Positions 50,864-59,687 of a stretch of 64,000 bases of DNA are shown piece after piece. Every line of letters begins with the position of its first letter. Position 1 is the stretch's first letter. Origin of the DNA: LMUY01 sp965276785 (lineage in GTDB: Bacteria > Pseudomonadota > Alphaproteobacteria > Acetobacterales > Acetobacteraceae); contig OZ255629.1 of assembly GCA_965276785.1 (NCBI GenBank), forward strand, positions 2,170,001 to 2,234,000, read 5' to 3'. The notes below the pieces were generated by a model that saw only the letters and a program-made list of their open reading frames with translations, had not been told where the DNA came from and did not search any database. The position numbers and the translations under genes are program-made.

Positions 50864-51909
50864 CAAGCGAGCAAGTGGCGGACGACATGCGTCCAGCTCA
50901 GCCTCATGTCGGCGTAACACGCCCGGGCGGCTTGGCCCCAAGCCCGGGCTTGCGCGCGGTCCCCCCAAACCCGGTCCAAGGCGGCCGCCATGGCGGCGGG
51001 CTGCGGCGGGCAAACCAGCCCGTTTTCTCCATCGGCAATAAAGTCCAGCGGACCGCCGGCATCCGCCGTCGTCAGCACCGCCTTGCTGCACACCATCGCC
51101 TCGAGCGTGACATAACCATAGTCCTCATCCAAGGGCGGGAACACAACGGCGAGGCAACCCGCGTAGAGCGCGAGCTTCTCCGCCTCGGACACGCGGCCGC
51201 GCCACTGCACCCGCTCGTCCAAGCACAACGCGGAGCAGCGGGCGCGCAACCGGCGCTCGTAATCTGGCGCGTCGGCCGCACCCATGAAGCACACCCGGAC
51301 CGGCTCCCGCGTCAGGCTCAGCGCGTCCAGCACGAGGGACTGCCGCTTGCCCTCGTTCAGCCGGCTCGGGAACAGGATGTAGTCGCCATAATCCCCTGGC
51401 CGCAGATGCTCGACCCCGGGTGGCGGATGATACAGCGGCTCGGAGACCAGGCCGTTGAAGCGCCGCAACCGTTCGCTCACACCCCGGCTGATGGTGTAGA
51501 TCGGCTGGCATTCGGCCAGCAGGGCATTGTCGGCGGCATGGATAGCGCTGCGGAGATGGGCGCCCCCCGGCATATGGGCCAGGTCGCTGATCGGCGACTC
51601 CCACAGCTCATAGGCGCTGCGGTGCTGATGCAGTAGCCAGGCGCGCTTGGATCGGTGGCGCATATAGTAGGCCGGGAACTTGAGGCCGATCAGGCGGTCG
51701 ATGCGCGGGCCGGCCTCGTCTTCAACCTGGATTAGCCGCGCCGCCAGCATCGCGTCGGACAGGGTCTGCTCGCCGTACCACTTGAACGGGATCGAGACGA
51801 TCTCGGCCTCATGGCCGGCGTGTTCGAGCGCGGCCTGCAAGCTCTCCGCCAGCGACTCGGCGCCGCCACGCACGAACGGCACCTGAACCGTCGCCAAGCC
51901 AACCCGCAT
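50863..51909 (-). CDS. Glycosyltransferase family 4
   Basis: 348 residues from ATG 51909. MRVGLATVQVPFVRGGAESL is the glycine-rich GT4 start. ILFPSRLNEGKRQSLVLDAL, VQWRGRVSEAEKLALYAGCL and FPPLDEDYGYVTLEAMVCSK (E-x7-E) with TADAGGPLDFI form the donor site. A retaining sugar transferase acting on an envelope glycan is expected. Upstream by 13 bases is the DUF4214 gene. Confidence 0.87.
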   Translation of the reverse strand: MRVGLATVQVPFVRGGAESLAESLQAALEHAGHEAEIVSIPFKWYGEQTLSDAMLAARLIQVEDEAGPRIDRLIGLKFPAYYMRHRSKRAWLLHQHRSAYELWESPISDLAHMPGGAHLRSAIHAADNALLAECQPIYTISRGVSERLRRFNGLVSEPLYHPPPGVEHLRPGDYGDYILFPSRLNEGKRQSLVLDALSLTREPVRVCFMGAADAPDYERRLRARCSALCLDERVQWRGRVSEAEKLALYAGCLAVVFPPLDEDYGYVTLEAMVCSKAVLTTADAGGPLDFIADGENGLVCPPQPAAMAAALDRVWGDRAQARAWGQAARACYADMRLSWTHVVRHLLA

Positions 51910-51922
51910 TAGAACAGCCGCA

Positions 51923-52819
51923 CTAGCACAGCCGCGCGGGTTCGCTTTGCCGGGGTGCCATACCCTCCAGCTCGATGGCGGCCAACCGGCGCGACAGCGC
52001 GCCCAGTTCGTCCGACAGCGAGGTTGCGGCGGTGACCAGTTCATCCTCCGTCACCGTCACCTGCTCCACCGCTCTGGCGTCGCAGCTGATGAAGCGGCGG
52101 AGCAGCCGATCCTGCTCGGACAGCGCGGCCAGCGTCTTGCGCCCCAGCTCTTCCTGCGCCGCCTGAAGCGCGCCGAGGCGGGCGGTAATGAGGTGCAGCG
52201 CCGCCTGCTGCTCGGACAGGCGCTGCTCCAGGCGGGCCGACCAAACATCCGCCGGCTGGGGCAGAGCGGCACGATCCCCCTGGCGCGCGCCGTCCGGAAC
52301 GCGCAGCACTCGGCGGCCGAAACGCAGCAGGGTGGCGGGCGGGCGGCGAAGCCGCTGCACGACGTAGCGCACGTGCAATCCGCGCAACGGTTCGCCCCGT
52401 TCCCGCGCTTCAGCGCTGAGCTGGATGCCGCGCAGGATATCGACCTTGCTGCGGCCACGCTCGAGTTCGGCAGTCAATTGGGCAAAACCGGTCTGGTCGG
52501 GCGGCCGGCCCAACATGGTGTGATAGGCCGCCGCAATGAACGCCGGCCCATCGAGCGCCAGCAGAGACCGCAACGGCAGCGGCTGCAGCGTCGCCACTTC
52601 GCAAGAGACCGCCTTATGCGCGGCCAACTCGTAAGCCCGGGCCAATGCAGCGCCGCCGACCTGCCAATGGGCAACTTCGCGCCAGATTTCCTCCCGCAAC
52701 TCCGCCACTGAAAGGCTCGGCAAAGCAACTTGCACGGGGCTCGCGAACTCCGGCCGCAGGCTGGATCCGGGTGATTGATGCGAGGTTGTCATACCTGCCA
52801 TTGTATACACCTGATTCAT
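51923..52819 (-). CDS. DUF4214 protein with C-terminal coiled coil
   Basis: 298 residues from ATG 52819 (alternatives 52801, 52792). Residues ~95-150 are a DUF4214 unit (FIAAAYHTMLGRPPDQTGFA, then ILRGIQLSAEAR). That domain is frequent in proteins next to glycosyltransferases and S-layer/surface glycan genes. From ~190 onward a helical coiled-coil region follows (LEQRLSEQQAALHLITARLG, LGALSRRLAAIE). First gene of the minus-strand glycan block; no membrane segment. Confidence 0.75.
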   Translation of the reverse strand: MNQVYTMAGMTTSHQSPGSSLRPEFASPVQVALPSLSVAELREEIWREVAHWQVGGAALARAYELAAHKAVSCEVATLQPLPLRSLLALDGPAFIAAAYHTMLGRPPDQTGFAQLTAELERGRSKVDILRGIQLSAEARERGEPLRGLHVRYVVQRLRRPPATLLRFGRRVLRVPDGARQGDRAALPQPADVWSARLEQRLSEQQAALHLITARLGALQAAQEELGRKTLAALSEQDRLLRRFISCDARAVEQVTVTEDELVTAATSLSDELGALSRRLAAIELEGMAPRQSEPARLC

Positions 52820-52920
52820 AGCCTGACTGTAACCCTCATCGTCACTCGCTACGCCAGAGCGTAACGGCGGGCAACGGCCTATTCCTGGCGGCCTCTTCCT
52901 CGCAGCCACCTCTTCGCGGC

Positions 52921-53367
52921 CTATTCCTCGCGAAACGCATCGGCCACCCGTCGCACCCGCCCATGCGCGTCCACCAGCATCACGTCGAAGCGAACCCCGG
53001 CCCGGCCCCAGTCAGGTTGCGCCGCCAGCACCGCTGACCCGGCCGCCATCAATCGGGCGCGTTGGCGGAGGCTGAGCGCAGCGGCGGCGACCGCGAGATC
53101 CGGCCGCGCCTTCACTTCCACCAGCGCCAGCAAACCGTCCCGTTCGGCGGCAATGTCGATCTCGCCCGCCGCCGTTCGCACCCGCCGGCCCAGCACGGTC
53201 CAGCCCTCCGCAACCAAGGCGGCACAGGCGGCTGCCTCCGCCGCCACGCCGCGGGCTTGAGACCGGCGGCCGCGCTGCGCCCGCTCCCCTTCACGCGCGG
53301 CGGTCGGGGCGCCATCTTCTCGCCATGCGCGCGCTCCGCCTCCTTGGTCACCTGGTCGGCTTGGCAT
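52921..53367 (-). CDS. YraN family protein (UPF0102, nuclease-like fold)
   Basis: 148 residues from ATG 53367, preceded by GAGG. RRSQARGVAAEAAACAALVA, then TAAGEIDIAAERDGLLALVE and VKARPDLAV show the GEIDxI...VEVK motif of the restriction-endonuclease-like YraN family. The N-terminal ~30 residues are extra and not conserved; GTG 53247 is a shorter option but would cut into the conserved region. The 5' end overlaps the divergent acylase gene by 43 bases, so the two genes read into each other's start. Confidence 0.8.
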   Translation of the reverse strand: MPSRPGDQGGGARAWREDGAPTAAREGERAQRGRRSQARGVAAEAAACAALVAEGWTVLGRRVRTAAGEIDIAAERDGLLALVEVKARPDLAVAAAALSLRQRARLMAAGSAVLAAQPDWGRAGVRFDVMLVDAHGRVRRVADAFREE

Positions 53368-55616
53368 GCGGCCTCGTGTTGCTGGCCCTGGCTGGCGTGG
53401 GCGCGGCGCTATTCCTGTGTCTACCCGCAAGCCACGAGTTCGCCCACATCCCCGGCCTATCGGCGCCGGTGAGCGTCGCTTTCGATGCAGACGGCATCCC
53501 CCACATCCACGCCGGCAGCGACGAAGACGGCGCGGCGGCACTCGGCTGGCTGCACGCGCGCGACCGGATGTTTCAGATGGAGCTGATGCGCCGGGCCGCC
53601 TCCGGCCGGGTGGCAGAGCTGGCGGGCCCGCGCGCCGTGCCGCTGGACCGCACCATGCGGGTGTTCGGCCTGCGACGCCGGGCCGAGGCGGAGTTGGTCA
53701 CCATGCCCGCCGGCACGCGCGCGATTTTGGCGGCGTATTCGCGCGGGGTGAATGCCTATCTGGCCCGGCATGGCCGCTGGACCGCGGTGCAATTCGCCGT
53801 GCTCGGCCGCCCCGAGCCCTGGACGCCGGTGGATACCCTGCTCTGGGGCGAGACCATGGCGCTCTACCTGGGTGGCAACTGGCGTCAGGAGTTGGAGCGG
53901 ATGGCACTGGCCAGCCACCTGCCACGCTCCGAGATCGACCGGCTCTGGCCGCCGCAGGACGACACGCCCGCCCCCAACGCTGCCGCCGCCCTGCCGCGTT
54001 TCGCCCGGCTGCTGAACGGTTTCATCCCGCGCTTCCCCGCCCCGTTTACCCGTCCCGACCACGCCAGTAACGAATGGGCGGTAGACGGCGCGCACAGCAC
54101 CACAGGGGCGCCGTTGCTCGCTGGGGACCCGCATCTGGGCTACAGCACGCCCGGCCTCTGGTATCTCGCCCGCATCGACACGCCGGGCAACACGCTGGCC
54201 GGCGCGACCGCCCCAGGCGGCCCCTTCCTGGTGCTCGGCCGCAACCGCAGCATCGCCTGGACCTTCACCACCACGGGCGCCGACACCGAGGACGTGTTCA
54301 TCGAGACCGTGCTGCCCGATGGCCGCTACGCCACGCCCGATGGCCCGGCCGCCTTCGCCACCCGCACCGAACGGATCGCCGTGCGCGGCGCCCCCACGGT
54401 GACGATGACGGTGCGCGAGACCCGCCACGGCCCCGTGGTGAGCGACATCCCCGGCCTCGCCACCGCTCCCGCCGGCGCGGTGTTCGCCGTAGAAATGAGC
54501 GCCCTGGTGCCGGGCAGCGAGGCGGCGACCGGTTTGCTCGCGCTGGACCGTGCCCGCAGCCTGGCCGAGGCGGGGCAAGCGGCACCCCAGATCGCCGCGC
54601 CGATCCAGAACCTGCTGGTGGCGGACAAGACCGGCATCGCCCAATTCACCACCGGCCGCATCCCCATCCGCCAGGCCGGCCATGGCGAGTGGCCGCAACC
54701 CGGCGCCGATGGTGGGCACGACTGGTCCGGCTGGGCCAGCGGGGATGCGTTGCCGCACGCGGTCAACCCGCCCAGCGGCCACTTGGTGAACGCCAACGAG
54801 CGGGTCGCCCCGCCAGACTTCCCGGTGTTCCTGGGCCAGGACTGGTTCGGCGACTGGCGCGCCCGCCGCATCCGCCAGATGCTGGGCAGCGGGACGCACT
54901 CGGTAGAGGATTTTGCCCGCATGCAGACGGACGTCACCAGCACGTTCGCCCAAGCGATCTTACCCAGCCTGCTGGCGCGGCCGCGCGGCGAGGGCCTGGC
55001 CGGCCGCGCCGCCGCGTTGCTGGTAGGATGGGATGGGCGGATGGCGATGGACTTGCCGCAGCCGCTGATCTTCGAGGCCTGGTGGCGTCGCTTCTACGGC
55101 CTGTTGCTGGAGAAGCACGGCCTGCCCGCCTCGGCTCCTGCCCCGGCAGCCGACGTGGTCGCGGCAGCCCTGAGCCCGGCGGGCGAGACCTGGTGCGGCG
55201 GCGAGTGCGGTCCGTTGCTGGACCAGGCGCTGGCGCTCGCGCTGCCGCCACTCGCCGCCCGCTTCGGCGCTGACCCGGCGCAATGGCGCTGGGGCGCCGC
55301 CCATGTCGCAACCTTTGCCGATCCCGTGGCCCCGCCGCTCTCCAACCACATCCCGCAGCCCGGCAGCGCCACGACGGTGTTTGCCGGCGGGTCGGCGGGC
55401 CAATCCTTCGCCGCCGTGCATGGCCCCGGCTACCGCGGCGTCTACGACCTGGCCGACCTGGACCGCAGCCGCTTCATCACCGCCCCCGGCCAATCCGGTA
55501 ACCCGCTCAGCCCGCATGCCCGCGACATGCTGCAGCGCTGGCGCGACGGTGATAGCGTGACCTTGGAGGCGCCGGTGAGCGGCAGTTTCGGAGCAATCTC
55601 GCTTGCGCCCCAATGA
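53325..55616 (+). CDS. Penicillin-acylase-family Ntn hydrolase
   Basis: 763 residues. An N-terminal hydrophobic segment (LVGLACGLVLLALAGVGAAL) anchors or exports it. The alpha chain has GIPHIHAGSDEDGAAALGWL and RMFQMELMRR. The autocatalytic cleavage site with the new N-terminal Ser is in DHASNEWAVDGAHSTTG; most relatives have SNNWA here. The C-terminus has HIPQPGSATTVFAGG-like and GQSGNPLSPHARDML. Family members hydrolyse beta-lactam side chains or acyl-homoserine lactones; the substrate is not predictable. Confidence 0.9.
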   Translation: MRALRLLGHLVGLACGLVLLALAGVGAALFLCLPASHEFAHIPGLSAPVSVAFDADGIPHIHAGSDEDGAAALGWLHARDRMFQMELMRRAASGRVAELAGPRAVPLDRTMRVFGLRRRAEAELVTMPAGTRAILAAYSRGVNAYLARHGRWTAVQFAVLGRPEPWTPVDTLLWGETMALYLGGNWRQELERMALASHLPRSEIDRLWPPQDDTPAPNAAAALPRFARLLNGFIPRFPAPFTRPDHASNEWAVDGAHSTTGAPLLAGDPHLGYSTPGLWYLARIDTPGNTLAGATAPGGPFLVLGRNRSIAWTFTTTGADTEDVFIETVLPDGRYATPDGPAAFATRTERIAVRGAPTVTMTVRETRHGPVVSDIPGLATAPAGAVFAVEMSALVPGSEAATGLLALDRARSLAEAGQAAPQIAAPIQNLLVADKTGIAQFTTGRIPIRQAGHGEWPQPGADGGHDWSGWASGDALPHAVNPPSGHLVNANERVAPPDFPVFLGQDWFGDWRARRIRQMLGSGTHSVEDFARMQTDVTSTFAQAILPSLLARPRGEGLAGRAAALLVGWDGRMAMDLPQPLIFEAWWRRFYGLLLEKHGLPASAPAPAADVVAAALSPAGETWCGGECGPLLDQALALALPPLAARFGADPAQWRWGAAHVATFADPVAPPLSNHIPQPGSATTVFAGGSAGQSFAAVHGPGYRGVYDLADLDRSRFITAPGQSGNPLSPHARDMLQRWRDGDSVTLEAPVSGSFGAISLAPQ

Positions 55617-55671
55617 GGTTGCAAAACAGGCGGTTGACCCGCAGGGCCGCGGCGTGGAGCATAGTGCGCCC

Positions 55672-56448
55672 ATGACCTACAAGCCCCCGCGCCGGCCGCA
55701 GTTCTTCTACACCACCGCGCCGCTGCCCTGTCCCTATGTCGCGGGCCGGACGGAGCGCAAAGTGGTGACCGAGATCACCGGGCCGGACAGCGACGCCCTG
55801 CACGACCGGCTTTCGCGCGCCGGCTTCCGCCGCAGCCACAACATCGCCTATGCGCCGGTCTGCCCAGCCTGCAACGCCTGCGTGCCGATCCGCATCCCGG
55901 TCGCCAGCTTCCAGGCGGACCGCACCTTGCGCCGGGTGGCCCGCTACAATGCCGATGTGGAAGGGCTGGAGACGCCGGCGCGCGCAACGGCCGAACAATT
56001 CCAGTTGTTCCAGCGCTACCAGCTCGCCCGCCACGGCGACGGCGACATGGCGACGATGAGCTTCTACGACTACCGCGCCATGGTGGAAGACACGCCGATC
56101 GAAACCATGATCGTCGAGTTCCGCGATGGCGACGACCGGCTGCTGGGCGGTTGCCTGACCGATCGGCTCGGGGATGGGCTCTCGGCGGTCTACAGCTTCT
56201 TCGCGCCCGAGCAGGAGCGGCGTTCGCTGGGAAACTACGCCATTCTATGGCTGATCGCCCGCGCCCAAGCGCTCGGGCTGCCTTACGTATATTTGGGCTA
56301 TTGGGTGCCCGAAAGTGCCAAGATGGCCTACAAGGCGCGCTTTCGCCCGAGCGAGGTGCTGGCCGGCGGCGCCTGGCGCGTGCTCACCGACGCCGACCAC
56401 ACGCCTCTGCCCACCGGCGAGCCGGCGATGGTGTCGCAGAGCGGATAG
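55672..56448 (+). CDS. bpt: Aspartate/glutamate leucyltransferase (N-end rule)
   Basis: 258 residues from ATG 55672. FFYTTAPLPCPYVAGRTERK, then RRSHNIAYAPVCPACNACVP and IRIPVASF are the bacterial ATE1/Bpt signature with its cysteine cluster. YLGYWVPESAKMAYKARFRP marks the C-terminal GNAT-like domain. Bpt adds leucine to proteins with N-terminal Asp/Glu, marking them for ClpAP degradation. Upstream ATG/GTG readings overlap the acylase end and lack similarity. Confidence 0.93.
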   Translation: MTYKPPRRPQFFYTTAPLPCPYVAGRTERKVVTEITGPDSDALHDRLSRAGFRRSHNIAYAPVCPACNACVPIRIPVASFQADRTLRRVARYNADVEGLETPARATAEQFQLFQRYQLARHGDGDMATMSFYDYRAMVEDTPIETMIVEFRDGDDRLLGGCLTDRLGDGLSAVYSFFAPEQERRSLGNYAILWLIARAQALGLPYVYLGYWVPESAKMAYKARFRPSEVLAGGAWRVLTDADHTPLPTGEPAMVSQSG

Positions 56449-56516
56449 AGGCGCGAAACCGGCTTCTGCCCCTTCCGCTCGCGGCGAGGCGGGCAGCATC
56501 GGCCTGACAGTAAGCG

Positions 56517-59500
56517 TCACGTCAAATCGGCAGCCGTCAACCGGACACCAGCCTCATGCGACGACGCTGGCGCAGCAGCGGGCATCTCGATGCGGCAGAA
56601 CACGCCGTCCTCGCCGAACACCAATTCGCTCTTGGCGCGCGACGTATAGGCCAGCGCCTGCTCGATCAGCCGCCGCCCGAAGCCGCACCGGGATCGGTCC
56701 GGCGGCATCTGCGCCCCAGTTTCGCGCCATTCCAAAATCAAAAGCGCACCTGCCTGGCTCTGCGCCTCCAACCACCAGGCCACCTCCAGCCGCCCCGGCC
56801 CCTCCCGTAGCGCGCCATATTTCAGCGCATTGGTGGCCAACTCATGGAGCACCAGCCCAAACGACTGCGCATACTCCATGCCAATGCACACCGCCTCGCC
56901 GCGCACCGCCGTCTTGCCCACGGTAGCGGCGCCGACCGCCTCAAGCTCTAGCCGCAACAGCTCACCGACCTCCACCTGGTCAATGCCGGACCGGCCCAGC
57001 AGGCGCTGCACTCGGCTTAACGCCGCCAACCGGGTCTGGAATGGCGCCGTCGCGTCTCCGTCGCCCAGCGTCTGCCGCGCCAGCGATTGCACAAGCGCCA
57101 GCAGGTTGCGGGTGCGGTGCTGCAGTTCGGCGATCAGCAGTTGCTGGTGGGCATCGGCGCGGATCAGCTCGGAGACATCGAGGAACGTCACCACCACGCC
57201 CCCCACGGCCGGGCCGCCGTTGCGGTAGGGAGCCAGCCGCACCAGGTAATAAGCCGCGTTCGCCTCATCGCTGACCCGGCGTTCGATGGACGTCTCGCCG
57301 GCAAACACCCGCGCGATATCCTCGGCCAGCTCAGGCAGCCGAAACCGGCTCGAGAGATCGGTAATCGGCCGCCCGCGGTCGCTGGGCAGGATGTTAAAGA
57401 TCCGCGCCACGGCGGGGGTGAAGCTGCGGATCACCAAATCCCGGTCCAGGAACACGGTCGCAACCTCGGTGCTCTCGAACAGGTTGTGTAGATCGTTGTT
57501 GGCCTGGTCGAGCGCCTCCACCTTGCCGCTCAGCTCCGCATTGACGGTATGCAACTCCTCGTTGACCGATTGCAGCTCCTCTTTGGAGGCCTCCAGTTCC
57601 TCGTTGGTGGATTGCATTTCCTCATTCACCGAGACGAGTTCCTCGTTGGAGGACTTCAGCTCCTCCATCGCGGTCTCGTATTCCTCAATAACCGATTGCA
57701 ACCGCTCGCGCGTCTCGCGCAGCTCCCGCTCCAGGTAGGCGGCGGTGTGGTCGTCGCCGGCCATCCGGCGCTGCAGCGCCTCGTTCGGGCCAAGCGCCGG
57801 GCCCTGATCGGTAAACAGGATCAGGAACAGCGTTTCGCTGCCCGCGGCGCTGCCCAGCGGTTCGACCGTGATGGTCAGGATCTGCACCCTGCCGTCTTCC
57901 GCCTCGACGGAAACGCCTTCGCGCGTCCCGGTGCGGCCGCTTTCCACCACCTCCTGGAACACGGTGCGCAAGTCCAGCCGCAGATCTCTGCGCGCCATGG
58001 TCAGGATTTGGCGCGTTGGCACGCCGACCGGCGCCTCCAGGTATTTGCCGGTGCGCGCTGAGAAATACACCACGTCGCCGCCTTGGTTCACCAGTACATG
58101 CGGCGGAGCGAAGCGCTCCAGCACGTGGTCCTCGGCCATCTGCCGCAATCCCGCCGCCCCTAGCGGCGCCCGGCCGGAGGCCGGCTTGGCAGCGGCGCCG
58201 GCCTGGAGCGCCCCTACCGTCAGCGGCAACCGCACGCTCGGCGCCACCTCGGAGCGGCGGCGGAAGATGCGGGAATGTTTGTCCAGCGCCAAGAACAGGC
58301 CGTCGAATTGGCTGACGTTCTCGGCCGAGCCGAGGAACAAGAAGCCATCCGGCCGAAGCGCATAGTGAAACGTCGGAACCACCCGGTTTTGGATGTCGGT
58401 CCCGAAGTAGATCAGTAGGTTGCGGCAGGACACCAGGTCGATGCGGGAGAATGGCGGGTCGCGGATAACGCTGTGCGGAGAGAACACGCACAGATCCCGC
58501 ACTTCCTTGACCACGACGTAGCTGCCGCCGTCGGGAATAAAGAACGTCTTGCGCCGCTCGGCCGAGACGCTGTCCAGCAGCGGCCCGGGATAGCGCGCCG
58601 CCCGAGCGACGGAGAGCGCGCGCTCGTCGATGTCGGTGGCGAAAATCTGCACCCGCGGCAGGGCGGTGAGCGTGTTCATGTGCTCGCGTAGCAGGATGGC
58701 GATGGAGAACACCTCCTCGCCGGTGGAGCAGCCGGGAATCCACACCCGCACCACGTCGTCGGCGCCGCGGCCTTCGAACAGCTTGGGAATCACCAGGGCG
58801 GTCAGGCTGTCAAACGCCTCGGCGTCGCGGAAGAAGTTGGTGACGTTGATCAGCAAGTCCCGGAACAGAGCGCGCGCTTCCTGCGAGTCCTGCTGCAGCC
58901 GCTCCACGTAGCCATCGACAGTGGCCAATTGATTGACCTGCATGCGCCGCTGCACCCGGCGCATGAAGGTTTTGCTTTTATAACCACTGAAGTCGTGGCC
59001 GATCTTGTTGCGCAGGATGGCGTAGACCTCGGTCCACACCTCATCCGCCGCCGGGTCCGCACGGCCGGAAGCGGCCAAGTCGTCCAACCGGTCGATGCTC
59101 CGGGCAAACTCGACCAGCTTGGTGCCCATCTCGGCGGCCGAAACCGCAAGATCAATGAACCCGGCCGAGATGGCGCTTTCCGGCATGTCCGGGTAGCCCG
59201 GCCCGAACCCACCGCTGGTCTGCGCCAGGGTGAGGCCGCCGCGTTGCTTGATGGCTTTCACGCCGAGCGTACCATCCCCGTCGCCGCCCGAGAGCACGAT
59301 GCCCGCGGCCAGTTCGCCCTGGTCCATGGCGAGCGCACTGAAAAAGATGTCGATCGGCTTGCGCTCGCGCCGTTCGGCCGGCGCCCGGCGGATTTGCAGC
59401 ACGCCGCCGGCAATGCTCAGGATGGCATCCGCGGGCAGCACATACACATGGTCTGTCTCGACCCGGAGCCCATCGGCCGCGACATGCACCGGAAGCTGCG

Positions 59501-59675
59501 TATAACGGGCCACGATCTCGTGCAGCTTGCTCTCCCGCTCCGGGCTGAGATGGGTGACGATAACCAACGCGACTCCAGGCGCATCTGGCAGGCCGCGAAA
59601 GAAGCCTTCGAGCGCCTCGATGCCGCCAGCCGAAGCTCCCACACCGACGATGGGGAACTGGGCACCCTGGTTCAT
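56517..59675 (-). CDS. CheB-CheR-PAS-HWE histidine kinase fusion
   Basis: 1052 residues. CheB methylesterase comes first (GVGASAGGIEALEGFF, THLSPERES, GGDGDGTLG giving the Ser-His-Asp triad). CheR follows: SGYKSKTFMRRVQRRM, then INVTNFFRDAEAF and WIPGCSTGEEVFSIAI, the SAM site, with DLVSCRNLLIYF. A long coiled coil (ELKSSNEELVSVNEEMQSTN) leads to a PAS domain and an HWE kinase with acceptor His853 in ELQHRTRNLLALV and the N-box HELATNALKYGAL. It probably senses and adapts like a soluble receptor-modifier and kinase. No response regulator or chemoreceptor adjoins. Confidence 0.92.
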   Translation of the reverse strand: MNQGAQFPIVGVGASAGGIEALEGFFRGLPDAPGVALVIVTHLSPERESKLHEIVARYTQLPVHVAADGLRVETDHVYVLPADAILSIAGGVLQIRRAPAERRERKPIDIFFSALAMDQGELAAGIVLSGGDGDGTLGVKAIKQRGGLTLAQTSGGFGPGYPDMPESAISAGFIDLAVSAAEMGTKLVEFARSIDRLDDLAASGRADPAADEVWTEVYAILRNKIGHDFSGYKSKTFMRRVQRRMQVNQLATVDGYVERLQQDSQEARALFRDLLINVTNFFRDAEAFDSLTALVIPKLFEGRGADDVVRVWIPGCSTGEEVFSIAILLREHMNTLTALPRVQIFATDIDERALSVARAARYPGPLLDSVSAERRKTFFIPDGGSYVVVKEVRDLCVFSPHSVIRDPPFSRIDLVSCRNLLIYFGTDIQNRVVPTFHYALRPDGFLFLGSAENVSQFDGLFLALDKHSRIFRRRSEVAPSVRLPLTVGALQAGAAAKPASGRAPLGAAGLRQMAEDHVLERFAPPHVLVNQGGDVVYFSARTGKYLEAPVGVPTRQILTMARRDLRLDLRTVFQEVVESGRTGTREGVSVEAEDGRVQILTITVEPLGSAAGSETLFLILFTDQGPALGPNEALQRRMAGDDHTAAYLERELRETRERLQSVIEEYETAMEELKSSNEELVSVNEEMQSTNEELEASKEELQSVNEELHTVNAELSGKVEALDQANNDLHNLFESTEVATVFLDRDLVIRSFTPAVARIFNILPSDRGRPITDLSSRFRLPELAEDIARVFAGETSIERRVSDEANAAYYLVRLAPYRNGGPAVGGVVVTFLDVSELIRADAHQQLLIAELQHRTRNLLALVQSLARQTLGDGDATAPFQTRLAALSRVQRLLGRSGIDQVEVGELLRLELEAVGAATVGKTAVRGEAVCIGMEYAQSFGLVLHELATNALKYGALREGPGRLEVAWWLEAQSQAGALLILEWRETGAQMPPDRSRCGFGRRLIEQALAYTSRAKSELVFGEDGVFCRIEMPAAAPASSHEAGVRLTAADLT

Positions 59676-59687
59676 ATCAGCCTCACG

